DNA of 64,000 nucleotides, from positions 116,221 through 180,220 of the forward strand of contig JAEZLH010000024.1 of the NCBI GenBank assembly GCA_023435895.1, in the 5' to 3' direction. A program made the translations under genes and the position numbers. Below are positions 55,471 to 63,935 of the stretch, in pieces. Position 1 is the stretch's first letter. Each line of letters begins with the position of its first letter. Under the pieces are notes generated by a model. It saw only the letters and a list, made by a program, of their open reading frames with translations, did no database searches and was not told the origin of the DNA. The DNA comes from Bacillota bacterium (lineage in GTDB: Bacteria > Bacillota > Clostridia > Lachnospirales > Lachnospiraceae).

Positions 55471-57189
55471 TTACATTTGAGCGTTGAATAAGCTCTTGAT
55501 TTTGTAGATTACATCATCGGAATCGGCATTGATGCTGGATGCTTCATTGATGTTGGATATCTTTTGAAGTGCATCAATGTTTGCATTGTACCCAATTGTA
55601 TAAATCGGGATTTTACTCTGTTCGATCAAAGGCTGTACATAATCAATAGAGGTACCTTGATTGGTCTCGCCATCACTAAGAAGGAATATCATTGTCTTCG
55701 CATTTGGATGATCTACCTTTGCTTTTTGTATCATATCAATTGCTACAGTGAGTCCATCATAGGTAGCGGTACCGCCGGTCGCTTGAAGATCTTCCACTGC
55801 GCCCTGAAAAAAAGCTCTTTGATTTAGATCAAATTTGCCAATGGGCACTTCCTTCGTAACTCCCGTGCTATAGCTAACCAATCCTACAAAATTATTGTCA
55901 TTAATATACTGAGCTCCATTCGTCAAACTCTTCTTTAACTGTGAAAGGGGTTCCCCATCCATACTGCCGCTGACATCTGCTACGAATACGGCAATAATAT
56001 CCTTGCCACCATCCTTATTCTGTTTCCATAACTGCTGCGCCTGCAATACCGTTGCACCGCTTGTGTCATAGCTTTCTCCTTTATAGCTATCGAGACCATT
56101 AAAACCATAATCTGTTGCCAGCTTTTGAGAATCCTTGGCCGCACAGAATTCAGAGAACTGCTTTAAAACTGCTTCTTTATCAGGTGTTAATGAACCTACC
56201 TTATAAAGAGGATTATCATGACGAATTCCAAACGGTATGAATTGGTACTTTGATAAATCTTCATCATTTATGTACGTCTGATATTCCATTACCATTCCAC
56301 CTAACTTACCGGATGAAGCACTTTCTCTCATCTGCATGGTTGTATATGCTACATAAGGAACATTATTTTGAAAGGTGGTGAAGCCTTGTTTCGCTTTATC
56401 ACTTAACATATCTGCACTGTCATAATGATTTAGCGTATCCAATAAGAAGTTTAGACCAGTGGAACTTGCTAAGGGATTTGTATAACCCATTACGATTTCA
56501 TTTTTCTCAACTGCTTGAAGGACTGCTGCCATATCTGCTTTTTTGTAAGACGCTTCAAGTTTTTTCTTGGTTGCATCATTAATTAATATCCCGGCAACAT
56601 TACCAACCAGTTTATCAGATACGATTGATAAATCTCCGCCCTGTGCCTTCACCAAGTTCCCCCACAACACACTGGAGGGTGCGAACGCATCAGGCTTATA
56701 TTTATTTGATACAATATAATCTGCTCCCTGTCCAGAAGCAACATTACGAATGGATACTGAGATAGTCTTTCCATTTACTTTAAAGTTCTCTGCATTAAAA
56801 CGATTTGCAACTTCATTGATCCATCCATCCTTATCCTTACCGGATTTTTCTGGACTTGCAAATATCTCAATATTAATATCTCCCTTACCTTCCACTACTA
56901 ACGGGTATTTACTGATATCCGGTAATTCATCAAAAAGGGAGGCAGGTTCCAAATTAATCGATGCTTTACGAGGGCTTCCTGTGTTGACATCAATGGATTG
57001 TGACAAGAAACTTACCTTTTCATCCAACGATTTGCTCAAATATGTTTGGAAATCATCCCCCCCCTTGTTCACATTCTGATTATTTGTAGGTTTATTCGAC
57101 ATGGAACTTAAAAAAGATACAATACTGAGCACAATGATAAACAGTGCTCCAATTCCGATTATGAACTTAATCATACTATTTCGTTGCAT
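55471..57189 (-). CDS. Membrane-anchored substrate-binding plus VWA domain protein
   Basis: 572 residues. One N-terminal membrane helix (about 8-28, IGIGALFIIVLSIVSFLSS) anchors an extracellular protein. Residues 80-380 resemble a family-1-like binding-protein domain (DINIEIFASPEKSG, APSSVLWGNLVKAQGGDL, VMGYTNPLASSTG). The C-terminal 180 residues are a von Willebrand factor A domain with an intact MIDAS start DVSGSMDGEP, then GGTATYDGL and LLSDGETNQG. The start overlaps the stop of the upstream gene (TAATG). The function of this fusion is unknown; metal-dependent protein contact at the surface is likely. Confidence 0.85.
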   Translation of the reverse strand: MQRNSMIKFIIGIGALFIIVLSIVSFLSSMSNKPTNNQNVNKGGDDFQTYLSKSLDEKVSFLSQSIDVNTGSPRKASINLEPASLFDELPDISKYPLVVEGKGDINIEIFASPEKSGKDKDGWINEVANRFNAENFKVNGKTISVSIRNVASGQGADYIVSNKYKPDAFAPSSVLWGNLVKAQGGDLSIVSDKLVGNVAGILINDATKKKLEASYKKADMAAVLQAVEKNEIVMGYTNPLASSTGLNFLLDTLNHYDSADMLSDKAKQGFTTFQNNVPYVAYTTMQMRESASSGKLGGMVMEYQTYINDEDLSKYQFIPFGIRHDNPLYKVGSLTPDKEAVLKQFSEFCAAKDSQKLATDYGFNGLDSYKGESYDTSGATVLQAQQLWKQNKDGGKDIIAVFVADVSGSMDGEPLSQLKKSLTNGAQYINDNNFVGLVSYSTGVTKEVPIGKFDLNQRAFFQGAVEDLQATGGTATYDGLTVAIDMIQKAKVDHPNAKTMIFLLSDGETNQGTSIDYVQPLIEQSKIPIYTIGYNANIDALQKISNINEASSINADSDDVIYKIKSLFNAQM

Positions 57190-57911
57190 TATCCTATCTT
57201 CCCTTCGTATTTTTTCTTTAAATCATTTAAATTATCATCGTCACTACTTCTTAAGCTTTTCATTGCATTAACCATGTCCTTAAGCTTATTGATGTCTTTT
57301 TCCTCATTCACCTCGGTGCTTCTGGACATTTCAGTAATAAGGTTTTCAAAATCTAATAATATATCATTGTTCTTCCATAGCAATTCATTGATATATTCAA
57401 TATTTTTTCGAACGATTTCTGGAATCCCTTCATCATCAAAAATCTCGATGCGATTACTAATACGTTCTAAATTGCCTACCAATGCATCTTCAACCGTCTG
57501 AATAATATTTGTAATGGCTGAAGCTCCTTCTTCCTCTCCTCCTGCAATTTGAATAAGCACTGACTTTCTTTTTTTAAACTTCTGGGTCTGCGAAGTAGCA
57601 ATTTCAATATTTCTCAAAAGCTGAGGGTTTCGATATCTCCTGGCATAACTCGCTATTTCATCAACAATCCGGTCCAGCTCCGTTATTTTTTCTTCACTGG
57701 TAATCTCTTGAACGGAGACACCAAATATAAATTTGTATAACAGGGTTATGGCAATAAGCAAAATCAAGAATGTTGCCATAATTGCAATTGTCTTTGTAAG
57801 ACTTCCCCCATTCATATTCTGAAATATGATGATGGCGGCAGGAATCGTCATTATTGCACTGATTCCGGTAAACCAGTACATCATATAATTTTTATTATGA
57901 TTTTTCTTCAT
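57189..57911 (-). CDS. Two-helix membrane protein with long cytoplasmic coiled region
   Basis: 240 residues. Two membrane helices (about 10-30 and 38-62) are followed by about 175 residues of charged, mostly helical sequence (EEKITELDRIVDEIASYARR, ITNIIQTVEDALVGNLERIS, INELLWKNNDILLDFENLI). No family is recognised. It is translationally coupled to the VWA gene and probably forms a membrane complex with it. The start has a weak ribosome site; the region upstream to 58152 is AT-rich with no clear promoter. Confidence 0.75.
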   Translation of the reverse strand: MKKNHNKNYMMYWFTGISAIMTIPAAIIIFQNMNGGSLTKTIAIMATFLILLIAITLLYKFIFGVSVQEITSEEKITELDRIVDEIASYARRYRNPQLLRNIEIATSQTQKFKKRKSVLIQIAGGEEEGASAITNIIQTVEDALVGNLERISNRIEIFDDEGIPEIVRKNIEYINELLWKNNDILLDFENLITEMSRSTEVNEEKDINKLKDMVNAMKSLRSSDDDNLNDLKKKYEGKIG

Positions 57912-58152
57912 CCTTTACCTCCGGTTATAAACTTTTCAATTTTATAACGTTAATAACTTCTTCCTTATTTAAGGCTGTATTAATAATTCAATATTCCACT
58001 CTAACTGTTATATCCTTTTACACTTTAACAGAGCAATTTATAAATTTGTTATCATTATATACTATCCTCTTATGAAAATCATTAAAATAATGTTAAAATT
58101 TTTAATAATAGATAAAAACTGGCTTTTAATTGGATATTTTTTCTATATTTGG

Positions 58153-58197
58153 TTGACATTGTAGTCCGTCCTCAATTATAATAAGTCTACAATGTAG
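58153..58197 (+). promoter_or_regulatory. blaI-like promoter with two operators
   Basis: -35 TTGACA (58153-58158), 18-bp spacer, -10 TATAAT (58177-58182). A perfect palindrome CTACAATGTAG at 58187-58197 matches the BlaI/MecI half-site ACA/TGT type and covers the transcription start. A second copy, GACATTGTAGTC at 58155-58166, overlaps the -35. Binding of the BlaI-like repressor at both would block the operon. Confidence 0.85.
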
Positions 58198-58219
58198 TTC
58201 AATTTTGTAGGGGGTATTT

Positions 58220-58603
58220 ATGCAAACAGAAAATGTTAACTTAACCAATAATGAATGGAGCGTATTAGAATGCCTTTGGGCGAGTGCTCCAAAGACAGTG
58301 ATGCAATTAGTTAATCTTCAAAAGGAGCGTATGGGCTGGGCGAAAAGTACCACCACTACCATGATAACTCGTATGGAAGCAAAGGGATTGATCTATTGCG
58401 TAAGTGGTGGTAAGGCAAGGCTCTATTACCCCAATGTCAATCGCGAAGCTGCTGTATATGTAGAAACTACCAGCTTTCTTAACAAGGTATATCAAGGGAG
58501 CATTGGTATGATGATGAACACACTGGTCGAAAAATCAACGTTGTCAAAAGAAGAGATACAAGAACTTTATAAAATTTTGCAGAAAGCGGAGGATCCAAGT
58601 TAA
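58220..58603 (+). CDS. BlaI/MecI-family repressor
   Basis: 127 residues forming a winged HTH (NNEWSVLECLWASAPKTVMQ, WAKSTTTTMITRMEAKGLIY) and a helical dimerisation end (IGMMMNTLVEKSTLSKEEIQ). The cleavage-site region of BlaI is not obvious. The GTAGGGGG site precedes the ATG. Its stop overlaps the start of the M56 peptidase gene, and two matching palindromes lie in its promoter. It should repress this operon until the sensor-peptidase inactivates it. Confidence 0.93.
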   Translation: MQTENVNLTNNEWSVLECLWASAPKTVMQLVNLQKERMGWAKSTTTTMITRMEAKGLIYCVSGGKARLYYPNVNREAAVYVETTSFLNKVYQGSIGMMMNTLVEKSTLSKEEIQELYKILQKAEDPS

Positions 58604-60585
58604 TGAAAGAATTCTTATTTTCCTCTTGTTTTTTAATCTTATTCCTAATCCTAATTCGCCCTTTTATAAGGGGAAGGATTCCGTTTCGGTTACAGTATGC
58701 CCTATGGGGGGTTGTCCTCATCCGATTACTAATCCCCTTCCCACTCTTTCATTACACAAACAGCTTCACTAATATGGTGAGTGAAATCTCCCATATAGCT
58801 AATGTGACAACGAATTACACAGATCGGAATCAAAAATCATCTCCACTAATTGATAATAATCATTCTATAGACCAAACTCTAAATCAAACGAATCTATTAC
58901 CTCAAGGAAACAATATTCATAAGCCAAACTCCACAAACACATCGACTAGTTCAATAGAACCAACAAATGAACTGGCACCTTTCCCTCTCTCCCTTTCACA
59001 GATTATCATAGGGATTTGGTTGGCAGGAATTATTTTAGCGACTTTTTGTATGCTTCTATCCCATTTTATTTTTTATCAAAAGTTAAAGCGCTCAAGAAGT
59101 CCTCTCTTAATCAAAAAAGATTCCACCCCTGTATATGTAACTGCTATTCTTTCCTCACCCTGCCTACTTGGAACACTTCATCCTTCCATTTATTTGACCA
59201 AGGAGGTGGTAAACAATCCATCAAAGCTAGAATTTACTCTCGCTCATGAAAGAACCCACCTTGCCCATTATGATCATATCTGGTCAATCCTTCGCATTAT
59301 CTGCCTTTTGATACACTGGTACAATCCCCTGGTATGGTGTGCTGCATCTTTATCAAAGAGAGATGGAGAACTTGCATGTGATGAAGGTACCTTAAAAAGG
59401 ATGGGTGAGCAAAAGCGATATGAGTATGGTAAAGTCCTAATTGATTTAGCTAAGAGTTCTCCCTCTCCAAAACACTACAATATATTCACATCCTCCATGA
59501 ATAGCGGTAAACAAAGCCTAAAAGAAAGAGTTCGATATATCGCTAAGAGACCAAATTCTATTCCCACTTTGATGGTTTTTACAATATTTTTAGTACTCGC
59601 CGCCACTGGCTGTTCCTTCACGGGAGTGAATAACAATTTGAATCAACCTTCATCTGCTACTCCGTCAAAAGCCCCAACGGAGTTGTATCCCACCAATGCT
59701 CTTTCCGTTACCCCTAACATCACACCAACGAATATCCCAGCCAATGGTCGTGGTGAGACTCCAATCATGAACGCTATAACTGGAAAGAGTCTGAACGACT
59801 TATCCTCCTTTCAAACTATGAAAGATTGCTTTATGGATAAACAATTCAAAAGCATTACCCTTGATAAGAATAAGGATGACTCTCCTGACTATTACTCGAA
59901 TACTTTAAGCATTGATCTAAATAATGACAAACGAGCTGATAACATTCAAATTGTATCGCAATCAGATGAACAATTCACCTCCTTTATTTCGGTGAATAAC
60001 CAAAAAATCTCTTTTACAAATTTCAGTCCCATTGACAAAGAGGTATATCTTATCGACCTTGATAAAAAAGATTCCTATACTGAAATTGCCTGTTATGATA
60101 GCGGTCCTAGTGGTGATGAATGTTATCATCTTTTTCAATATGACGGTTATACCCTGTATCAAATTGGGACGATTGATGCATATGCATTATCAGACCAAAA
60201 TGGTAAGCTTATATCAAGTTTTCATTTAACCAAATATTTTACTCCCCAATTTTGCTCCGCCTGGTATGAAATCAAGGATCATTCTTTAGTATTGTACAAT
60301 AATGATACCTCCAGCTATTTGGGTAGAAATTATCAGTATGTAGGAGGGCAGGCATATTTTGTAGCCTCGAGTTACGATCAAATAAGTGATTTCACCAAGG
60401 TAAACAGTACTTTGAACGATGTTAAGCCACAAAAAATCAAGCTTCTTGATATTATGTACAACCCATACCAAATTGACTTCTCAGATCGTTCGCTGATATA
60501 TTACCAGTACCGAGTACTCAATTATTTTTATGTAGAAGCAGAATCCGGGGAAAAGGGCGTTCTTTATTTCTTTAATGGGGATTAG
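58603..60585 (+). CDS. BlaR1/MecR1-like M56 sensor metalloprotease with a different sensor domain
   Basis: 660 residues. Membrane helices at about 3-20, 28-48, 130-155 and 318-340. The zinc peptidase motif HERTH is in EFTLAHERTHLAHYDHIWS, with the downstream Glu in GELACDEGTL. BlaR1 ends in a penicillin-binding domain; here no SxxK/SxN serine-protease motifs are seen. Instead the 315-residue extracellular part begins with a Thr/Pro linker and contains DLNNDKRADNIQIVSQ, as in calcium-binding FG-GAP-like repeats. A lipobox-like TGCS follows the last helix. The signal is therefore probably not a beta-lactam bound by acylation. Confidence 0.85.
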   Translation: MKEFLFSSCFLILFLILIRPFIRGRIPFRLQYALWGVVLIRLLIPFPLFHYTNSFTNMVSEISHIANVTTNYTDRNQKSSPLIDNNHSIDQTLNQTNLLPQGNNIHKPNSTNTSTSSIEPTNELAPFPLSLSQIIIGIWLAGIILATFCMLLSHFIFYQKLKRSRSPLLIKKDSTPVYVTAILSSPCLLGTLHPSIYLTKEVVNNPSKLEFTLAHERTHLAHYDHIWSILRIICLLIHWYNPLVWCAASLSKRDGELACDEGTLKRMGEQKRYEYGKVLIDLAKSSPSPKHYNIFTSSMNSGKQSLKERVRYIAKRPNSIPTLMVFTIFLVLAATGCSFTGVNNNLNQPSSATPSKAPTELYPTNALSVTPNITPTNIPANGRGETPIMNAITGKSLNDLSSFQTMKDCFMDKQFKSITLDKNKDDSPDYYSNTLSIDLNNDKRADNIQIVSQSDEQFTSFISVNNQKISFTNFSPIDKEVYLIDLDKKDSYTEIACYDSGPSGDECYHLFQYDGYTLYQIGTIDAYALSDQNGKLISSFHLTKYFTPQFCSAWYEIKDHSLVLYNNDTSSYLGRNYQYVGGQAYFVASSYDQISDFTKVNSTLNDVKPQKIKLLDIMYNPYQIDFSDRSLIYYQYRVLNYFYVEAESGEKGVLYFFNGD

Positions 60586-60834
60586 GTATAAGCAGTTAAT
60601 TTTTCCAGTTAATTAGCCATTTCTATGGTAAGTTTAACTATAATTAATTTTCTTTTGCAATATGATTGATTTTTCCCCATAATCTGATAAAATATAATAT
60701 AATTGTCATTGTTTTAACAAGCTATTTTTATATATTAATATTTAGACTTACTAGTTATCACTCCAGATAAGCTATAGTAACTACCATAAATTTTGTACCA
60801 AAACCTATCATGTTTTATCAGAAAGGAAATCTGT

Positions 60835-61263
60835 ATGGAGACTATAAATTGTAAAAACTGCGGAAGATTATTCATACATGAATGCGGGCCGCATTATTGC
60901 ACAAAATGCCTAGCTATTTTGGAAGAAAAATTCGAGATGGTTAAGGATTATTTATACGATAATCCTGGCTCAAGTATTCCTCGACTAGCTGAAGTAGGTG
61001 ATGTATCCAAGCAGCAAATTATTAAATGGGTTCGTGAAGAACGGCTCGAATTTACCGCTGATTCACTGGTAGGCATTGACTGTGAAATCTGTGGAACAAC
61101 AATTCGTACGGGTCGTTTTTGTAAGAGTTGTAAGCTTGATCTTGCAGCTAAATTAGGGAAAGCCTTCAATCAGCCAATTCCAGAAGAAGTTAAAATGGAG
61201 CTGAAGGAAAAGTCAGGTCGTAAACGTCTTGAAAAGAGTATGGAAGATTATCTTTCTTGGTAA
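60835..61263 (+). CDS. YvyF-like flagellar-region zinc-ribbon protein
   Basis: 142 residues from the ATG at 60835, which follows AAAGGAAATC; an earlier Met lacks a site. The N-terminal ribbon has CKNCGRLF and CTKC, a central HTH-like segment reads IPRLAEVGDVSKQQIIKWVREE, and a second ribbon has CEICGTTI and CKSC. This is the layout of the YvyF/TIGR03826 family, commonly next to flgM. No flagellar gene adjoins it here. Its molecular role is unproven. Confidence 0.85.
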   Translation: METINCKNCGRLFIHECGPHYCTKCLAILEEKFEMVKDYLYDNPGSSIPRLAEVGDVSKQQIIKWVREERLEFTADSLVGIDCEICGTTIRTGRFCKSCKLDLAAKLGKAFNQPIPEEVKMELKEKSGRKRLEKSMEDYLSW

Positions 61264-61291
61264 ATAAAACCAAACCCAATACTATGAGTAA

Positions 61292-61328
61292 AAAGAGCTA
61301 TACAACCCAGTTTGTTGTATAGCTCTTT
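61292..61328. terminator. Terminator after the YvyF-like gene
   Basis: AAAGAGCTATACAA pairs with TTGTATAGCTCTTT around a 9-nt loop, with A- and T-rich flanks, so it may act in both directions. Confidence 0.85.
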
Positions 61329-61334
61329 CTGTTG

Positions 61335-61439
61335 TTACATTTTAATCGATATAATTTTGGTATATCCACTATAAACCTTAATTCCATCAACTACAGTATA
61401 GCCCCTTACCTTATAGTAATAAGTTTTTCCCACTGCTAA
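61335..61439 (-). pseudogene. Remnant of a fibronectin-III-like domain
   Basis: An in-frame stretch of about 35 codons reads LAVGKTYYYKVRGYTVVDGI then KVYSGYTKIIS and a normal stop at 61335, matching the last strands of Fn3-type repeats in clostridial surface proteins. A TAA directly upstream (61442-61440) shows that the remainder is lost. It lies between the YvyF terminator and the pirin gene. Confidence 0.65.
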
Positions 61440-61473
61440 TTAACAGGAAATAATGGAACTATATTTAAGTCCT

Positions 61474-62490
61474 TTATCTTTTTTCAACACGTCCGTCCGG
61501 ATACTTGGCAAACCTTCCGGTTTCCCTTTCATGAACCGGTCCCTCATCAGTCCATGACCATCCTCCGAATTGTGTTCTTTGAAAATCCGTATAAGCTTTT
61601 TGTATCTCTTCATCGGTATTCATTACAAAGGGGCCATATTGTGCCACAGGCTCATTAATAGGCTCTCCTTCTAATAATAAAACATAACTTGGTTTATCCC
61701 CATTTATTACGGTGATTTCCTCTTCCCCTGATAATTTAATTCGTGAGGAAGGGGCAATATTATTCCCGTCAATTGTAATGGAGCCCTCTCCTTGATAATA
61801 ATATAGATTACGATTCATTGTTTTTGAACCTGCTGCAATGTGAAATTCTGCTTCTGGCTCCATTTCTACCAAAATAATTCTCACATGGTTTTCTTCACTC
61901 GCTGCCCAGGAAGCTTTGGTCGGTTCAATAGCTTTTTGTTTTTGATAAGCACCGGCGATTAATCTGAGTGTAGCACCCTTTCCTTTTTCATTTGTAGACT
62001 TTATTATCGGAATTTCTTCCGCCCAGAGCATTTTATAATCCGGGTCTGTAAATTTACTCTTTGCGGGTAGGTTTAACCAAATTTGAAATAGTTCAAGGGG
62101 ATTTTCTTTGTCCTGATGAACAAGAGGGAACATCTCCACATGCTGACACCCTGCACCTGTGGTTAGCCACTGAACATCTCCGCCACCATAACGTCCTTCG
62201 GCTCCTTTGGAATCAAAATGATCAACAAGCCCTTCCAGTACAATGGTTACCGTCTCAAACCCCCGGTGAGGATGTACTGGAAATCCTGGAACTCGTTCTC
62301 CGTGATACATACTAAAGCCATCCCAGCCTGAAAAATCATTTCCAACTCTTCTTCCAGCTAAGGAAACAGATGGTCCTTGTTCCTCATTTCCAGCCGGATA
62401 TTGATCATGATGGTGCATACATGCCAAAAACGGACTATCCATACCCCATTGAAATCCAATTTTCTCTATTAACTTGATTTTATTACTCAT
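61474..62490 (-). CDS. Pirin-family protein
   Basis: 338 residues from the ATG at 62490, 8 nt after AAAGGAG, which itself overlaps the marR stop. The N-terminal cupin holds the metal-ligand motif PVHPHRGFETVTIVLEG and later WLTTGAGCQHVEMFPL; the second cupin contains EPVAQYGPFVMNTDEEIQ. Pirins bind iron and some have quercetin dioxygenase activity; roles in redox sensing are also reported. It is in an operon with the MarR gene, which implies redox or phenolic control. Confidence 0.92.
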   Translation of the reverse strand: MSNKIKLIEKIGFQWGMDSPFLACMHHHDQYPAGNEEQGPSVSLAGRRVGNDFSGWDGFSMYHGERVPGFPVHPHRGFETVTIVLEGLVDHFDSKGAEGRYGGGDVQWLTTGAGCQHVEMFPLVHQDKENPLELFQIWLNLPAKSKFTDPDYKMLWAEEIPIIKSTNEKGKGATLRLIAGAYQKQKAIEPTKASWAASEENHVRIILVEMEPEAEFHIAAGSKTMNRNLYYYQGEGSITIDGNNIAPSSRIKLSGEEEITVINGDKPSYVLLLEGEPINEPVAQYGPFVMNTDEEIQKAYTDFQRTQFGGWSWTDEGPVHERETGRFAKYPDGRVEKR

Positions 62491-62495
62491 AAAAT

Positions 62496-62945
62496 TCACT
62501 CCTTTGTTTTAATTTTTCTTAAAAGATGTACCAATATTTCTTTTTCCTCTTCATTCAGTCCCACAAAGCAATCCTCCAAATCCTTTACATGCTTTGGAAA
62601 GATCTCCTCTATTTTTTGTCTTCCTACCATGGTAATATGAATAATACAGGATCTCTTATCCCTTGGGTTTGGTAGCCGTTCGATTAGAGCCTCCTTTTCT
62701 AGGTTATTGATTACTACCGTCATATTTCCCGAGGTTGATAGAATACTTTCAATAATCTCATTAATAGTTAAGTCACCTTTATGGTATAACGCCTCTAATA
62801 CAGCAAACTGAGCTGACGTAAGACCTCCTTTGTTAAATATGATTCCAGCTCTTTTATGAAGTGCCTGCGTTGTTCTGCTTATACCTATAAATACTTTTAA
62901 ATTAAAATCATTTACTTTTCCATAGGATATTTTGTTTGTCTTCAT
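62496..62945 (-). CDS. MarR-family repressor
   Basis: 149 residues with the winged HTH (LTSAQFAVLEALYHKGDLT, ILSTSGNMTVVINNLEKEA, wing NPRDKRSCIIHIT). It precedes the pirin gene with 5 nt between stop and start. The ATG at 62945 coincides with the predicted transcription start of the promoter at 62952-62980 and lacks a ribosome site, so the mRNA may be leaderless. A 24-bp palindrome inside the promoter is the likely autoregulatory operator. Confidence 0.93.
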   Translation of the reverse strand: MKTNKISYGKVNDFNLKVFIGISRTTQALHKRAGIIFNKGGLTSAQFAVLEALYHKGDLTINEIIESILSTSGNMTVVINNLEKEALIERLPNPRDKRSCIIHITMVGRQKIEEIFPKHVKDLEDCFVGLNEEEKEILVHLLRKIKTKE

Positions 62946-62951
62946 GCCAAA

Positions 62952-62980
62952 ATTATATCACTAATTAGTGATATAATCAA
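62952..62980 (-). promoter_or_regulatory. marR promoter with embedded palindromic operator
   Basis: Minus strand -35 TTGATT (62980-62975), 17-bp spacer, -10 TATAAT (62957-62952). The spacer lies within the perfect palindrome at 62953-62976, TTATATCACTAA and its complement TTAGTGATATAA. A MarR dimer bound there would block RNA polymerase. Confidence 0.82.
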
Positions 62981-63029
62981 GCTGTTAAATATGCTAAAAT
63001 AAATTCTATATTCCCATTGTACATATCCC

Positions 63030-63091
63030 ATAATACAAAATCCCATAAATACATTATTTGCCTTCAATGTATTTATGGGATTTTGTATTAT
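63030..63091. repeat. Perfect 26-bp-arm palindrome
   Basis: Arms 63030-63055 and 63066-63091 are exact complements with a 10-nt loop ATTTGCCTTC. It lies between the marR promoter and the deacetylase stop. It is much longer than usual terminators and has no other copy in the window. Confidence 0.85.
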
Positions 63092-63110
63092 ATCTATTGA
63101 TATTGATTTG

Positions 63111-63707
63111 CTACCTCACAACCTGCCTCCCGCTAGAATCTATTACATAATTTTTCTTATGAATCAACTTCGATACCGGCACAAATTCATATCCCTTTTC
63201 CTGTAACCCCTCAATGATACCACCTAGTGCTTTAACCGTATTTTTACCGCCCTCATGCATCAATAGTATAGAACCATTCCCTAGATACTCATTATTCACT
63301 GCCCTGTTAACAATGCAATCCGCAGTGTAGTCTTTCCAATCGTAAGTATCAATATCCCACTGTATCGTGTAATACCCATTATTTCTAGCAGTTGACAAAA
63401 TTGTATTATTAAAATCGCCATAAGGCGTACGAAATAAGTTCATATCAACTCCTGTTAGCTTCTTTACCCGTTCATGTACTTTCATAATCTCATCTGAGCA
63501 CTGCTTCTCCGTCATATTTAACATTGATTTATGATCTTCACTATGATTACCCAACTCATGACCCGCTTTAGCTATTTTTTTTACATCATTTGGATATTGT
63601 TTTACCCAATCACCTGTTACAAAGAAGGTGGCTTTGACATTGTTTTTTTCAAGCACCGAAAGAATCTTATTTATCTCTTCATTCCCCCAGGGGAATGATA
63701 AATCAGG
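63111..63707 (-). pseudogene. Truncated polysaccharide deacetylase (PdaB-like)
   Basis: CE4/NodB homology is clear: NVKATFFVTGDWV, the metal-binding HSEDH in GHELGNHSEDHKSM, FRTPYGDFN, WDIDTYDWKDY and ILLMHEGG. The first catalytic motif (SFD/TFD with the base Asp) reads LSFPWGN, so the Asp is missing, and TAG at 63710-63708 closes the frame upstream. No signal region remains. An alternative GTG at 63656 would give 181 residues without motif 1. An intact enzyme would deacetylate cell-wall glycan; this copy should be inactive. Confidence 0.75.
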
Positions 63708-63757
63708 CTAATCTTTTCACTAACAGGCTAGTCGCACATACATTTATACACCAAAAG

Positions 63758-63779
63758 CCCAAAGCAATAATGCCTTGAG
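63758..63779 (-). terminator. Second rRNA operon terminator
   Basis: CTCAAGGC (minus strand) pairs with GCTTTGGG around ATTATT, followed by CTTTTGG. It is a near copy of the hairpin at 63825, 67 bp upstream of it. Confidence 0.7.
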
Positions 63780-63816
63780 CTAAGTTATTCTACATTCATT
63801 CTTACCTTGCATATAA

Positions 63817-63846
63817 CAAAAAAACTCAAAGCTATTACGCCTTGAG
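63817..63846 (-). terminator. First rRNA operon terminator
   Basis: Minus strand CTCAAGGC pairs with GCTTTGAG around GTAATA, followed by a run of seven T. About 90 bp after the 23S 3' end. Confidence 0.85.
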
Positions 63847-63935
63847 CTGAAATGTTTCTCATATTGACTTTATCCTACACACGAAAATGTCATCCAAAGA
63901 ATGTTTCCATTCTATCTTTACTGTAAACCTTTTAA

